A stretch of 64,000 nucleotides of DNA from assembly GCA_029962745.1 (NCBI GenBank), contig CM057157.1, positions 30,337,715-30,401,714 on the forward strand, in the 5' to 3' direction. The DNA is from Echinometra lucunter (taxonomy: Eukaryota; Echinodermata; Echinoidea; Camarodonta; Echinometridae). This document shows, piece by piece, positions 1-11,910 of this stretch (within the stretch, counting starts at the first letter, position 1; every line of letters begins with the position of its first letter). The notes beneath the pieces are model-generated. The model worked only from the letters and a program-made list of their open reading frames with translations, did no database searches and was not told the origin of the DNA. The translations under genes were made by a program, and so were the position numbers.

Positions 1-307
1 AAGTAGTAGTGATGTAGTGATGTAGTAGTAATATCATTATATGATGGTAATCGAAGATAATAATTGTCGAACAAAGTTACTTTGGAGCATATCATGTTCC
101 TTTTCCAAATTGCAGTGTGACGAGGATATTTGTCTTTCAATAAATCACTCTAACCCCAAATTCATAATCTAAACGACTAAGCTATCGTTCATTGTAAAAT
201 GTTCATGACCGATCAATTGTCCTTTCTAATGACTGGTCATGTGACAAGAAAAAAAAATGATCACATGTCCACTGTAAGCCAACCATTGGTTTCATCTAAG
301 TTAACAT

Positions 308-743
308 CAGTGGCGTAATGAGCAAAAACTTTTGAGGGGGCAGAAAAATATCCGCATCACCACCGGATGGCATAAATTTCTAAATAAGCACATTTTTGTC
401 CGATCATAAATTTTGGAATTTGTCATTTTCCAACTCACTCATAAAAAGCATAAGTTACAAAAAAAAAGGGGGGAAAACCCCCACACAATCATGTTACTTC
501 AGCAACATTTGTAAATCACTGGTATTAGATAACAACCACGTTTGAATTTTATTTGGGGACAACTGCCCCACCCCCATGAGTAAACAAGTGGTTAACACTT
601 TTTCTTAACATTTACGCCATTTCTTAAGAGTAACATTTACGCCAGTGGGTAAAATTATGTGTTAACATCAACATTTGTAAATAAACCACGTTTGAATTTC
701 GGGGGGGGGGGGGGGGGGGCAACTGCCTCAATAGTACGCCAGT
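308..743. mobile_element. MITE-like element with CAGTGGCGTA ends and an internal G-run
   Basis: The element begins CAGTGGCGTAATGAG and ends AGTACGCCAGTGG, a short terminal inverted repeat. Inside are a G-run of about 19 bases and a partly duplicated interior (AACATTTGTAAAT and CCACGTTTGAATTT occur twice). A shorter relative lies at 61544-61757. No coding capacity is visible. Confidence 0.55.
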
Positions 744-783
744 GGTTAACATTATATAATAACACTATTATTGTAATTCTTAC

Positions 784-859
784 CTGCTTTCATGACATGC
801 AGTGCTCCTAAGAGTAGTAGGAGGGTTGTGGCACACAGTAATGACCAGGAGGACCTCAT
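784..859 (-). CDS. Probable first coding exon of a secreted protein (signal peptide); gene continues beyond the left edge
   Basis: On the minus strand an ATG at 859-857 in good context (A at -3) opens 25 codons, followed by a consensus donor (GCAG|GTAAGAATT) in phase 1. The peptide starts MRSSWSLLCATTLLLLLGAL, with a basic residue, then a Leu-rich core, then HVMKA. That is a textbook cleavable signal peptide, and phase-1 introns directly after the signal peptide are common in secreted animal proteins. No second exon was found in the remaining 780 bases, so the mature protein cannot be named. An AT-rich TATATTTATT on the minus strand near 975-984 could serve as a TATA element. The exon is short and unsupported by homology, so chance cannot be excluded. 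Confidence 0.5.
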
Positions 860-861
860 TT

Positions 862-1680
862 TCTGTCATCTAGAATTTTGTAGACCAACATGTCAGGAAT
901 TAGTTCGATATGTTGCGAATTAGTTTGTTTGATAAATCTGCAATAACAGACCTGCACATAAAACATACTACAAATAAATATAGAAATACATACACATATA
1001 CACCCATACCAACAAACATACATACATACATATCTACCTACATACGCCCTTATATACGCCTATACATACCTTCATACATAAATAATGTAAATAAATGAAT
1101 AAATAAACAAATAAATAAAAAAATAAAATAAAAACTTTTCCAATTCATTTCGGCAAAACATAAAAAACATTAGGCATATACAATACAACAGTTCTTGTCA
1201 GATACATATCGGTACAAATACAAATTAACACAAATACAAATACGAATAAATAAATAAATGAATAAATAAATAAATAGATAGATAGATAAATAAATAAATG
1301 AATAAATAAATGAATGAATGAATGAATAAATGAATAAATATAAAATAAATAAATGAATAAAGTATCTGGATCTTGTGTATAGTAGAGGAAAGTATGTAGT
1401 AGAAATGTGTAAGTTTCGTTGCATATGTATCACATGTGGAAGAAAATTAGGATATTACTGGAAAATTTACGTGGTATTGTATGCATGGACTGTCACTTTA
1501 AAAGCCTATTTGATTAATTCAACGCAAAGAGTAATCTGTATGAATGAAAATGGACACTGCTTCGTTTTAAAGCATGTTTATTTTGCTTCGAAATGTTTCC
1601 TAAAATCAGGTGAATAGGCAGAGCTAAAGATGTGATGAAAAACAGAGAATCGTGATATATTAAAAAAAATCACTGCATCT
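862..1680. repeat. Intergenic, low-complexity AT-rich region with CATA and AAAT tetranucleotide repeats
   Basis: Positions 1007-1085 are CATA-like repeats. 1080-1130 and 1240-1363 are AAAT/AATG repeats. Open frames across these runs (Ile/Tyr/Phe-rich) are translations of simple repeats. The remaining sequence shows no gene-like signal. Confidence 0.7.
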
Positions 1681-1910
1681 ACCCCCCACCCCCCCCCCTC
1701 CCCCTTGGGGAATCATTTGGAGCACATTTGTTTCCTAAAAGATTGTCTACCTGGTAGATTTCGTGTAAAAGTAATAAGAAGAACTGACATTTCAACAGAA
1801 ATTTCAACAATGTATTTCAATATGTCAGATAGCAACTCTATTGTTTATGCTGAGTCTCCAACGAATTTGAAGAAGTTTGTTCTTTTATCCTCTTGAATAG
1901 TCTTTCAAGG

Positions 1911-2222
1911 GCAGGGGCGTCTATACTTCTATACTTGAGGGGCACTCTCAAAAAGTTCATTAGCTTCAAATGGGGGGAGGGACATACTATTGTTGGGGAC
2001 ATACACCAAAAAAAAAATGCCGACAAGCAAGAAAAGATCTTCGGCTTAATTCTTTTGGGGGGCATATAATTGTTATCATTATTATTTTTTTTTGCTGACA
2101 AAGCAAATGAAAAGTTAGCAGCTTATTTACAGGGGATACCCTATTGTGTCCCCATTCTAAAAAAAAAAGTTAGGGGCGCGTACCCCTTTTCTCTCCCCCC
2201 CCCCCCCCCCGATTGACGCCCG
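1911..2222. mobile_element. Dispersed GGGGCG-ended repeat with poly-G/poly-C runs
   Basis: The stretch runs from GCAGGGGCGTCTATAC to GATTGACGCCCGCT and holds short G, A and C homopolymers plus fragments such as GGGGACATAC and TGTCCCC. Related blocks with GGGGCG...CGCCCC ends are at 6880-7118 and 10709-11004, and less clear ones at 9705-10008 and 11916-12153. It looks like a family of short non-coding elements with weak inverted ends. Confidence 0.4.
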
Positions 2223-2640
2223 CTTATGTTCAAGGGGCTTTTGAAGAACAAAATAACTTCTTGGAAAAGGAGCGAAGCAAGAATCATGTTACTGTTCGAT
2301 GCACGAAATAAACTGAGTTTTAAAAACTCAGTCAGTGTCAGTAGAGGAAGAGAATTGCTAAAAATGAAACCGCAACAGCCTGGACTTCATCATACTGATC
2401 AAAATGGGGAACATTATTCTTATTCAACTTCAGACAACTGCACTGCACTAAAAATGAAAAAAAGGAGACAAAAAATACACTAATAAGGCATTATTACAAC
2501 GGGTATTAACATATGTACGACTGATAAACAAAATAATTGTAATGATAACTGTTATGCTATGTTAGTCATTAGTCTGATTAGTCTGACATCAGTCCCTTTC
2601 TTGATTTATCAAATTTAATTTGATTTCGATTTTTGTCATT

Positions 2641-2681
<41 letters not shown>

Positions 2682-2700
2682 GGATGGATGGATGGATTGA
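2641..2700 (+). repeat. GATA/GATG microsatellite
   Basis: A tetranucleotide tract of GATA units passes into GATG units, directly upstream of a MITE at 2709. Confidence 0.85.
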
Positions 2701-2708
2701 TGGATAGG

Positions 2709-2946
2709 TACACTCTAAAAAGGTTTACCCAATGTTGGGTAAAAAGGAAACATGCATGTCCATGTTCAGATGTTTGTTGGGTAAAATGGTACGAAATATT
2801 ACGTAAATTTATCTACTGCTGCTTTGAAATTTATCCAAAAAACATACATTTTACTTAATATTGGCCAAATTTTACCAAATAAACATGCATGTTCCCTTTT
2901 TACCCAATATTGGGTAAATTATCACTGAACCTTTTTTTAGAGTGTA
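2709..2946. mobile_element. MITE with TA-flanked CACTCTAAAAA termini
   Basis: Ends are TA-CACTCTAAAAAGG and CCTTTTTTTAGAGTG-TA, a terminal inverted repeat with a TA target duplication. The interior is built from copies of TTTACCCAATGTTGGGTAAA and AAACATGCATGT in both orientations. Short elements with this CACTSTAAAAA end are widespread in aquatic animals. A related element with CACTCTAAGAAAA ends lies at 56074-56391. Confidence 0.75.
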
Positions 2947-3075
2947 GAGAGAAAGAAAGACAGAGAGGGGGAGAAAGAGAGAGAGAGGGGGGGGGGGGAA
3001 AGAGAGAGAGAGAAAGAGAGAGGGGGAGAGGGGGAGAAAGAGAGAGAGAGAAAGGGGGAGGGAGAGATGAAGATA
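2945..3075 (+). repeat. Purine-rich GA microsatellite
   Basis: An (AG)n/(GGGA)n tract directly abuts the MITE right end. Ser/Leu/Pro open frames on the minus strand here are repeat artefacts. Similar GA tracts occur at 4374-4485 and 5637-5860. Confidence 0.85.
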
Positions 3076-3079
3076 ATTG

Positions 3080-4373
3080 AGTGGGAGGGAGGAGAGAAAA
3101 GGAAACACACATGTACAATAGTCATAATTGACGATACAGCTTGGATTTTGTACGATTGATAACACGAATATATCTTTGCCCTCGGCTCTCAAGAAGTAGA
3201 ATAATCCAATCCAGCTCCATGGCTGAAGCAAGCCTTTTGCACAAAAATTGTCTTTTTCATAACACGACATGGTTGAGTTTTCAAAGTAAATACACGATCT
3301 AGACAATGCTAGAGAAGATTCAGTACTATTATTGTCTGATAATAATAAGAGTGGTTGCGATCCTGGAATAAAATAGTACTATGCAAATGGAAACACTGCA
3401 TGGGGTGTCGACATTACCGGGTCATAGTACGTTGCTACGTATACTGCTTACGAGGTTTGTCTACAAACAAACCCGTTTTGAGGGATATATTATTAACTAT
3501 TTTGTGTTATGAAATACTGAAACTATGTTGCATGCACGGTTATTCAACAGTCCTCCTTATAATGTATTTACAGTCGTTGACACAGCGGAAAATGGAGCAT
3601 AATAACTGAAACTAATCAAAGAAATCTTTACGACAGTTTTATACTGTCAATCTCATCTTTAGTTCTATATCATGTAATCTAAATTTCATCTTTTCTGTAA
3701 ATCTCTCTTTCAGGACTTTATCTTTTTCTGAAACTTAATTACTAGTCAGCCACCACCTGTTAACACGCAACATCACGTGATCATTATTCAGAAAGCTATC
3801 AATGGATACAATTCCAATTGACGTTCCATAAAAACAAAAATTTTTGTTATATCCAGCGCGTCTAGGATGTTTTAAACTATGACGTGTCTCTTTCCTCCTT
3901 TTTAGTGTCTGCCTCTGTATAAAGATAGTATGAACATCGGTGCAACTTGAATGCATGGGACGGCTCCGGTTGGAAGAAAGTTGGCAGTCCCTGCAATAAA
4001 TTTCTTGCTTTAGAAAGAATAATATTGACTTAGATTTGGACATAGCGTATCCAGTCATAATTATTTTGGATCAGGAGGAACAACTTCCTCAGCGCTATAT
4101 TATTTCATTTATTTTCCATTTCCAACATAATATATAAACAGAATACAAAGTATGCATCGTACAAGGTAAAACAATGAAACTTACAGTGGATTCGTAAATA
4201 TAAATAGTTCACCTGAAAAAAGGGTGGTAATGGAGGGGACTGCTGAAAAGCTGGGCTTGTGGATTGCAGCCCCCTATAACAACAGCCTCCTAGAGTTATA
4301 AAAATAGTTCAACAGTAAAAATTTAAAAAAGAAGAAGACACAAACTAGTACAAACACCGGATATACATAATAT
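3080..4373. other. Intergenic; no gene recognised
   Basis: There is no recognisable domain, signal peptide or splice-framed exon. A 107-codon minus-strand frame at 3735-4058 resembles no family I know and has no repeat-free support. Confidence 0.5.
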
Positions 4374-4485
4374 AAAGTGAGTGAAAGGAAAATGAAGGAA
4401 AGGAGAAGAGAAACGAGAGAGAAAGAGAGAGAAAGAGAGGGGGAGAAAGAGAGAGAGGGGGGAGAGGGGGGGGGGGAAGTGGAGG
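4374..4485 (+). repeat. GA-rich microsatellite
   Basis: GAGA/GGGA purine tract with G-runs; Arg/Glu/Lys/Gly frames across it are repeat artefacts. Confidence 0.8.
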
Positions 4486-4922
4486 ACTCTCAGCCGGAAT
4501 ATGATAAATATGGCGTCATTTGCTGTCTATTATGCTACTCATTGACAAAGAAACCGCTTTTTTACTGGAGTACATACTTGTAGTAATTATTATAGTTAAT
4601 TCCGGGGGGTGTACGGGGATGTGCCGCTCTAATGCCACTCTAATAGGTCGCTTTTTTGCAAGAAATCCCTTAACGTGGGGTATGTTTTCGTGCCGGAAAA
4701 TCCCTAAACATGCCCCAATTTTCGGGCTTCCATTCAATGTTATGTTTTTGCCACGTTTGCATCGGGATTGTATTTTTACCATGGAGGCAGGTGAGGCTAC
4801 ATGTAGAACAGGGCAGGAGGGGGGGGGGGTGAGAATTAAAAGGGGAAGGATAAGAATTGAAACTTAAGAAAACTCGAAACACATTAAAAGAAAAACAAAC
4901 AGCTGAGACTAGGACCAGCTGC

Positions 4923-5082
4923 AGCCCATGTCATAAAAAGTTTTTATGATAGCAACTCTTGCTGGAATGGCAACTTTCATTATAAAAGCCAATCAAGAAG
5001 CAGAATTCTCACTGTTGCCATGGTAGTTACCATTCCAGCAGGAGTTGCTATCATAGCAACTTTTTATGAAACAGGGCCCAGG
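4923..5082. mobile_element. Foldback MITE of the GGGCCC...TTTTATGAAAC family
   Basis: Left arm GCAGCCCATGTCATAAAAAG and right arm CTTTTTATGAAACAGGGCCC form a long hairpin with GATAGCAACTC / GAGTTGCTATC and GGAATGGCAAC / GTTACCATTCC inner arms. Relatives are at 11355-11500, 13657-13810, 21929-22081, 30265-30416 and 57743-57894. Confidence 0.7.
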
Positions 5083-5636
5083 AATGCGGTGTTAAGCAAA
5101 TTAATGAATTAAGGGGTGAAAGCCGGGGGTTGAAATTAAGTATGTAAAATTGTAGATTGCCCCTGCCAATGGAATAAGACATAGCCTTAAAAATGGGTCA
5201 CTTTTTGAATGAAAATCCCCGATAATAAACCCTTTTCTGCCAAAATAACCCCTAAAAAATCAGGGTATGGAGGCTTCAGCTGCACACCCCTGTCCGAACC
5301 GAATCTGATGGGGGGGGGGGGGGGGGGGGGTATTCCGTTTCTCATCCATTTCAATTCGTGCAAGTATGTGATATCCCCACTGCGAACTTCCTTCTTTCCT
5401 TCTCCAATTAAGGTACCCACATATTCTTCTTGTTATTGTTGTTGTTGAACCTGAATGAGAGCAAACATTCAAAACTGAATGGATGAATTAAAACCCAATG
5501 AATGCGACGTGACTGTTAGGAATCTATTTTCATTTTTTTTTTCTATTTTTATTTAATAGCTATTTCTCTTTCTGTCTGCTCTTCTGTGACTCATTATCAA
5601 ATTAATTGCCTTTATTAAGACAGAGAAATGAAAGAG

Positions 5637-5972
5637 AGTCAAAATATGGAAGAGAGAGAGATATAGAGAGAATAAGAGAGAAAAAAGTGCAGGGATGAGA
5701 TAGAAAGGTGAAAGAAAGACAGAGACAAAATAAGAGAGAGGGAGAGAGAGATGAAAAAGTATAGAAGGGGACAGAAGGGAATGGTAGAGAGAGATAGTAT
5801 AGAAAGGAAAGAGGAGGAGAGGAAGAAAGAGAGAGAGAAAGAGAGATATATCGGGGGGGGGGTAGGAAGAGAAGAAACTACAACGGTGCTAGATCAAAGA
5901 AGACACGCACTCTATCTAGATTCTTTTCTCTACCATTTTAATTCGTGGAGTCTACGATATTCCAGAGTTTAC

Positions 5973-6012
<40 letters not shown>
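5637..6012 (+). repeat. GA-rich tract and CT dinucleotide repeat
   Basis: GAGA-rich purine sequence at 5637-5860 and (CT)n at 5972-6012. The short frame between them ends inside the CT repeat and is not a gene. Confidence 0.8.
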
Positions 6013-6015
<3 letters not shown>

Positions 6016-6348
6016 GATGATGATGCAACATACATGTATGCTCTAGAAACATGTTTGATCGCTGAAGAATGTCAGCAAGCATTACAATAGCCGTGTAAAT
6101 AAACAGGATCATTTCTAAACCAAGTCATTCCTTCACGTTTCTCTGAAAGTGTTGACAAAGAACCCGCCAGGTGCCAAGTTCATAAAGACAAGCATCCTAT
6201 AGACATGCTATTTCGAGAGAGATTATTGAAGCATCCATAGCTTCAATTTTCACATCAGAATCAACGTTATGATAAGCATTTATTTCGTTGTGTTAGGAGC
6301 TCCTTCCATAGAAAAAAAAAAAAGAAAAAGGGGGAAAAAGAAAAAAGA

Positions 6349-6560
6349 ACCATGGTAATCCATGGTAATTTTAGGGTGATTTGATAGCATACCATCAAAC
6401 TACCATCAAAATGAAAATCATTAAAATGACCAAAATTACTAGGGGAAAAAAGAAAAAAGGAGAAGAAAAGAAAAGAAACATGGTAACCATGGTATTTTGA
6501 GAGTAATTTGATAGCGTACCATCAAATTACCATCAAAATAAAAATACCATAGGTACGATG
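6349..6560 (+). repeat. Imperfect tandem duplication with CCATGGTAA motifs
   Basis: Two diverged copies (about 6349-6435 and 6477-6560) share ACCATGGTA, GTGATTTGATAGC, TACCATCAAA and TACCATCAAAAT, separated by an A/G-rich spacer. Confidence 0.6.
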
Positions 6561-6725
6561 GTAAAGTTTCTATTATCTTTATGATACTTTCAGTAGCTTA
6601 GTAAGTAGTTATTTCTTCTTGTTATTGATAACAAGTTTTATGAAACACGGCCCAGAGCTATGAACAGAGTACTGTGAAACAGTTTCAAAATTGGGTACCG
6701 GAAGGCCTTTCAAATGCAAAACGCC

Positions 6726-7590
6726 GATCATGGCTTCGCAGTTAGGCTAGAAACGCACCCTAATCTAGAAACAGATAATAGCAAACAATAAATATTCAGT
6801 CAGAGCATTCTTGCACGTACATGCATCTAATAGAATACCAGCATTCACAAAGGACATGCCATGTGCTGAATGTCTCGTGCAGGGGCGTCGCCAGGGTATT
6901 TTTATGGGGGGGGGCAAGATGACCCATAGGTGAGTTTACGTTTTAAATGAAAAAATAGGGTTATTATATAGTTACATGACCCAACCCTATACTGTTCTTT
7001 CTTCTTTCTCCTCTTTTTTTTTCTCCAGTATTTTTCTCTTTTCTTCTTCGTCACTTGAAAAATCATGGGGGGCAGTCGCCCCCTGCCCCCCCCCCCCCCT
7101 GTAGCGCCGCCCCTGGTGTCCTGTTATCTCACATATTGGATTGGAATGGATTCATAAGACAAGTTTTATATCATTGTTTACCATCATTCACCCCGATTAT
7201 GGTTTCGCAGTTAGGCTATATACACAACGCACCCTAACATTGAAACAGACAATAGCAAACAATGAATATTCAGTCTGAACATTCTTCCATGTACATGTAT
7301 TTAAAAGAATACCACAGAGGACATGACACGTGTTCAGTTCTCGTGTTATCTCACATATTGGACTGGAATGGATTCATAAGACAAGTTTGTTTACCATCGT
7401 TCACCCCGATTATGGTTTCGCAGTTATAGGCTAGAAACGCACCCTAACATAGAAACAGACAATAGCAAACAATAAATATTCAGTCTGAACATGGATCTTA
7501 TGAGAACATATTAAGATCCATGGTCTGAACAATTCTTCCATGTACATGATGTACATGCATCTAAAAGCATACCAGCATTCACAAAGGACA
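6726..7590 (+). repeat. Three direct copies of a ~150-bp sequence
   Basis: Three diverged copies start near 6726, 7195 and 7408. They share TCGCAGTTAGGCTA, AACGCACCCTAA, AATAGCAAACAATAAATATTCAGTC and ACATGCATCTAA-like blocks. A flanking block, TCTCACATATTGGATTGGAATGG, is repeated at about 7126 and 7350. The third copy carries a 33-bp palindromic insertion at about 7491-7523. Confidence 0.7.
6880..7118. mobile_element. Dispersed element with AGGGGCGTCGCC / GGCGCCCCT-type ends
   Basis: It starts GCAGGGGCGTCGCCAGGG and ends GTAGCGCCGCCCCTGG, with an internal G-run after the left end and a C-run before the right end. It sits inside the second of three direct repeats at 6726-7590. Confidence 0.45.
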
Positions 7591-9700
7591 AAATAACTTT
7601 CGGTGATATCAGACCTAAAAATAAAGAGGGAATTTTCAACGAAGTGTATGCTTATTATAATAATATGATATACAAGTAGGATGCAGCAGTCGTAAACACA
7701 AATCGGTTCTTAGTTAAAATCTTTCTTTATTCAGAAATTTATCAACATTATCCGTAAAGTATCAAGGTCTGCACTTTAAAAAAAAAAACGTATTTAAAAA
7801 TCATTAAAGGTATGATGTTGAGGGATAAATTCGTGAAAAACAGACACTAAATGGATTTTTTCCAATAGCCTTAAACAGCATTCACAGAGGGCAAGACTTA
7901 ACCTATTAAACGGTTGTGGTAAATGGTATATGACAGTGTGCTTCCGAGCTTATTTTCCTCTATCCCAAATTTTACAAGTTATTAACATGCAAACCCTGGG
8001 ATCGAGTGGGCGGATTTTAGAAGGAGGAGGGGGGGGGGGGTACTTTTCGGCTCAAGCCTTCTCTCTTTTTGAGACTCAAGTGTACATTCCACTTATTTTA
8101 TTTTAAACTGATGATCTTTTGGGGGGAGGGGTGTTTTTGTTTGTTTGTTTGTTTGTTTGTTTGTGCTTGTCTGAGAATTTTGAAGGAAAAAGAGACACCC
8201 AATATGCGTGAAGAACTTTTTCTTCTTCTTTTCAAAAAAAAAAAAAAAATCCAGCAAGAAAATCCTCCGAGATTTGTGCCCCCCTCCTTTGCAAATTCTT
8301 CAGGTCCTGGCCTGGATCGTACACGACACACATAACCTACTGCGTTCCTAACCATAACCCCTTTTGACGAAATTGCCAAAGTTTTTATAGTCAGAGCAAC
8401 ATGGTTCTTCTTGTCATTGATACTTTCTGTATAGGCCTATACATTTGCCATGTTTGCTAAACCGGCTGACTGAGCACCAAGGTTTCCCCTAATAAAAATT
8501 TGTCAGTATCACATTCTACCAAGCCTGGGATCATGCAACGAGCCATACTGGCATCCTTATATAAAGAGTCGAACTCTGACCTTAATATTTTATCCCGGCA
8601 TACATAGGATATCGATTCAATATTTGAATCTTCCTCTTCTTTATTTTAGATAAGCAATGCTTTGAATAATATACATGACTTTGTTTATATATTCGCCGGA
8701 AATAGAAAGTTCATGACAATCTATAGCATCCTAAGTACTAGTAAACTTTGTACACTTTGCATAATCAAATAAATGAAGGCTTTATTTTTAATACAAGGTA
8801 CATGAATAAGCATAACTTTAACATTACTTTGATAAGGAGAATATGATATTCATCAAACATTTTACCCTTAAAAAATAATTTGAGCTGGAATTTTACTTTC
8901 AGAATAACGCTTCTCAGAATGATGAACCCGTTTCACAAAATCGCCAATGATTTCAGACTGAACTTGAGTAATAACAAAAAGACTTTACACTGAATAAGCA
9001 CTTTTTAAAAGGACAGTTTTATAAGAATTTAGTTTTCCGTCCTTCCTGACAGCATTGGTTTAGCTAATGAATGAAATACTATTGGGCAGGATTAAATGGC
9101 TCTTCGCAATGAAAACAATGTAACGGGCCCTAATTTGTACATTATTTGCTAATACTATAAAAGCTGGTATTATATATATTCGATCGGCATCTCGAGTCTC
9201 GTGTATAACTCTGTTAGTTAAATCAAGGAGCTTCAAACAGAAACTGAATCAGAAACTGTTTGAAGCCCCTTGGTTAAATGAAAGTCATGCTGTTATATAT
9301 GGTACATGTATGTATTCGTAATCATTTAGAACTGTACATCAATAATACTCTTTACGACATATTTTCAACATGTTATCTGACATCATTACGGATAATTTCA
9401 TCAATTTAGAGTATTTCATTGTATTCGCAATTCCAGTTTATATTCATAATTTTTAATCTCTGTAAAAAAGTTTTGGTACTACGAAACGTGTTTTCAAATC
9501 AACCTTTTTAAAATTTATTGATTTGACTTTATGGCATTGAATTGATAAACATTGAAAGCAGAGTTCTACTGATAATGAGCAATAATAATTGGCTTTATGT
9601 ACATAGGATAGCCACATCACTGCCCTCTCGTCCATGTAATGATTATTACTCCAGCATTGCCAGGTAACTATTATTACACTTCGTCGAGGATTTATGCATT
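7591..9700. other. Intergenic; no gene recognised
   Basis: AT-rich non-coding sequence with G-runs near 8025 and 8120 and a (TTTG)n tract at 8136-8164. A perfect-type hairpin is at about 9222-9277 (TCAAGGAGCTTCAAACAG / CTGTTTGAAGCCCCTTG). No exon-like open frames with splice sites were recognised. Confidence 0.5.
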
Positions 9701-9704
9701 GGCG

Positions 9705-10008
9705 ACAATCGGGGAAGGGGTGAGGGTGGAGGGGGACAGGGGGACATGTCCCTCCCCCAAAAAATCTAAGGATGAGGGACACTCACAATAGGATATGTCC
9801 ATCCCCCCCCCCCCAAAAAAAAGGGGGGGGGGGAGAAAAAAAAAGTTTGCTTGTCGGCATTTTTTGTGTGTGTATGCCAATCAAATTTTAAGCCGAGGAC
9901 CCTTATTGTGTGTATGTCCCCCTACCCTCCTCCCCCCCCCCCCCCCCCCCCCAGTTTTTTGGAGTGTCCTCTCCCCCAATATAAAACAGATTGACGCTCC
10001 TGGGTTTA
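9705..10008. repeat. G/C-run-rich dispersed repeat (GGGACATGTCC type)
   Basis: A mosaic of GGGGACA, CATGTCCCTCC, long C and G runs and GACGCTCCTGG. The same vocabulary occurs at 1911-2222, 11916-12153 and 20200-20425, so these are copies of one repeat family. Confidence 0.45.
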
Positions 10009-10708
10009 AGTGAGCAAAACACCATGTCCACTGGCAAGTAAAATAGTATACTGGATATTTTTCAATAGTTCTATAATAATTGTGCGTAAATAAACGCTTT
10101 TAGTAGGTGGTATGACACTGTGGAACCAGCAGAAAGCTGAAAAGTGATCTCGAGCAAGTTTCAGGAATATTTCCAAAAGAGAAGGAGAGCCTATACGTGA
10201 AAAAATACCAAACATGGGTCTTAAAAGTCGAAAAAAGGTAAATATAATAACTTACAAACATGGGCCTCAAGCTTCATAAAGTGTCTATCCGCGTTCCTGG
10301 TACGCCTTGGATATAGCACAGGACTCACACACCTCAACAAACGTATCAATTATAAACTAGATCCTAGTATAATTGTGAGGGAACTGTCTGCAGGCCAACC
10401 CTACGTCAAGCACAGGTAAACAATATTGGGTATTGACATACACTGTTGAACTTTCACAAAAGATTTGAAAATATAGATGACAATAGAGATGGCCTTGGAA
10501 ATTTCATTCAAAGCACACGGCTTTAATTATGGTAATATGCAATAGGAAGGGCGCTTGTTTAGGAACGGGAAACTGATTAAAATATATATTTATGTCAAGT
10601 CGATAATCTGATTTCTCAGTATTATCATAATGTCATAGTGTGACGTTAGAAAAAATGAGTTTATACAAATTATACCAGATCACACCATATATTACTCTTC
10701 TGTGCCCA

Positions 10709-10834
10709 CAGGGGCGGCGGCGCCATGACGCTTTAGGCCCGCAGGTGTGTTCAAATTGTGCTATTATGTAACCAGCTGAATCACCCTGCCTTTCTTCCAC
10801 ATACTCTACTTTATTCTTCTCTTCTTCTTCTTCT

Positions 10835-10866
<32 letters not shown>

Positions 10867-10871
10867 TTTCT

Positions 10872-10904
<33 letters not shown>

Positions 10905-11004
10905 TTCTTTCTTCTTTCTTCTTCTTCTTCTCCTTCTCCTTCTTTTTTGGGGGGTATTACTTGAAAAATGCCAGGCTGCCCCCCCCCCGTAGCGCCGCCC
11001 CTGT
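10709..11004. mobile_element. CAGGGGCGGCG-ended repeat enclosing a TTTC microsatellite
   Basis: Ends are CAGGGGCGGCGGCGCC and GTAGCGCCGCCCCTG, an inverted pair. The interior carries a TTC/TTTC tract (10810-10945) and G/C runs. Ser/Phe/Leu and Lys/Glu/Arg frames here are microsatellite translations. Confidence 0.55.
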
Positions 11005-11354
11005 GTGCCAACAATCTTTTCATTTTTTTTTTTTCAAATATGAGAATGGTGTGATTAAGGCAAGCAAGATATGAAAGCACAGGGTGGAGGAGCAGAAGAG
11101 AGTGAGAGGCGGAGAGAGAGAAATAAAGAGGTTAAAAGAGAGAGAAAGAGGGAAAGAGAGAGCGTGAGAAAAGGGAAAGGCAAACAAGGGGAACAGGAAC
11201 GACCGAACAGAGAGAGAGAAAGAGGGGGGGGGGGACCTTATTTCAATACAGTAAAAACAGTAGATACAGATATTTCAGAGAAGTCGCATTAATTGAATAA
11301 TTAATTGCGTTTTACAAGGCTACTGTTACTATACCCCTGATCATGATGAAATCC

Positions 11355-11500
11355 CAGGGCCCCATTTCATAAAACTTGTTATCAAAAACAAGTTGCAATA
11401 ACTGTAAAATAAGCTACTGAAATCCTTGGATCTGATTGGCTGAGAGCAAATTTGTCATAGAAATGTTACTGATAACAATTTTTATGAAACGGGGCCCAGG
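11355..11500. mobile_element. Foldback MITE (GGGCCC / TTTCATAAAACTTG family)
   Basis: The left end CAGGGCCCCATTTCATAAAA pairs with the right end TTTTATGAAACGGGGCCC. The interior includes AACTGTAAAATAAGC and TCTGATTGGCTGAGAGC, shared with the copies at 30265-30416 and 57743-57894. Confidence 0.75.
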
Positions 11501-11760
11501 ATTTTTTTTCTGCACTCGAAAGGAGAGTGCCGCATAATTATCCACTTCTTAATTCGTGAGCATGCCTACCAATTTACAGCTTTCACATGTATGCAGGACA
11601 ATGGCAAAGGCAGTCCCTGGCAGGGGATCCTCCTCCTGGGTTGAGAGTGGCAGTGTATAGGGTGATGCCTTGCCAAAAGGTGTTAGTGACGGAACCACGA
11701 ACCATGTGATCCACATTCCAGGGACATAATTATCCATGAAATCCCAACAGCACATTTAAA

Positions 11761-11910
11761 TGTCTTCCTCTTCTCTCTTCCTTCTCCTTCTTCTTCTTCT
11801 TCTTCTTCTTTCTTCTTCTTCTTCTTCTTCTTCTCCTTCTTCTTCCTGTTCTCTTCTTCTTTCTATTCTTCTTTCATCTTCTTCATCTTCTTTTTTCTTC
11901 TTCTTTCCCC
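11761..11910 (+). repeat. CTT microsatellite with terminal C-run
   Basis: A (CTT)n/(TTC)n tract ends in a C-run directly before the duplicated segment. Its right end is also where copy B resumes after the N gap, so this repeat probably caused the assembly break. Confidence 0.8.

Noticed and set aside
2872..3306. 144-codon minus-strand frame rich in Ser/Leu/Pro
   Set aside because: Most of it is the complement of a GA microsatellite.
4169..4215. Possible 28-nt micro-exon on the minus strand (TTTTTTCAG|GTGAAC ... CCACT|GTAAGTTT)
   Set aside because: Good splice sites but no neighbouring exons or homology; chance is likely.
10224..10426. Plus-strand frame of about 66 codons (SAFLVRLGYSTGLTHLNKRI region) ending at CAG|GTAAAC
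   Set aside because: No ATG, no good acceptor, no recognised domain; frames of this length are expected by chance in 64 kb.
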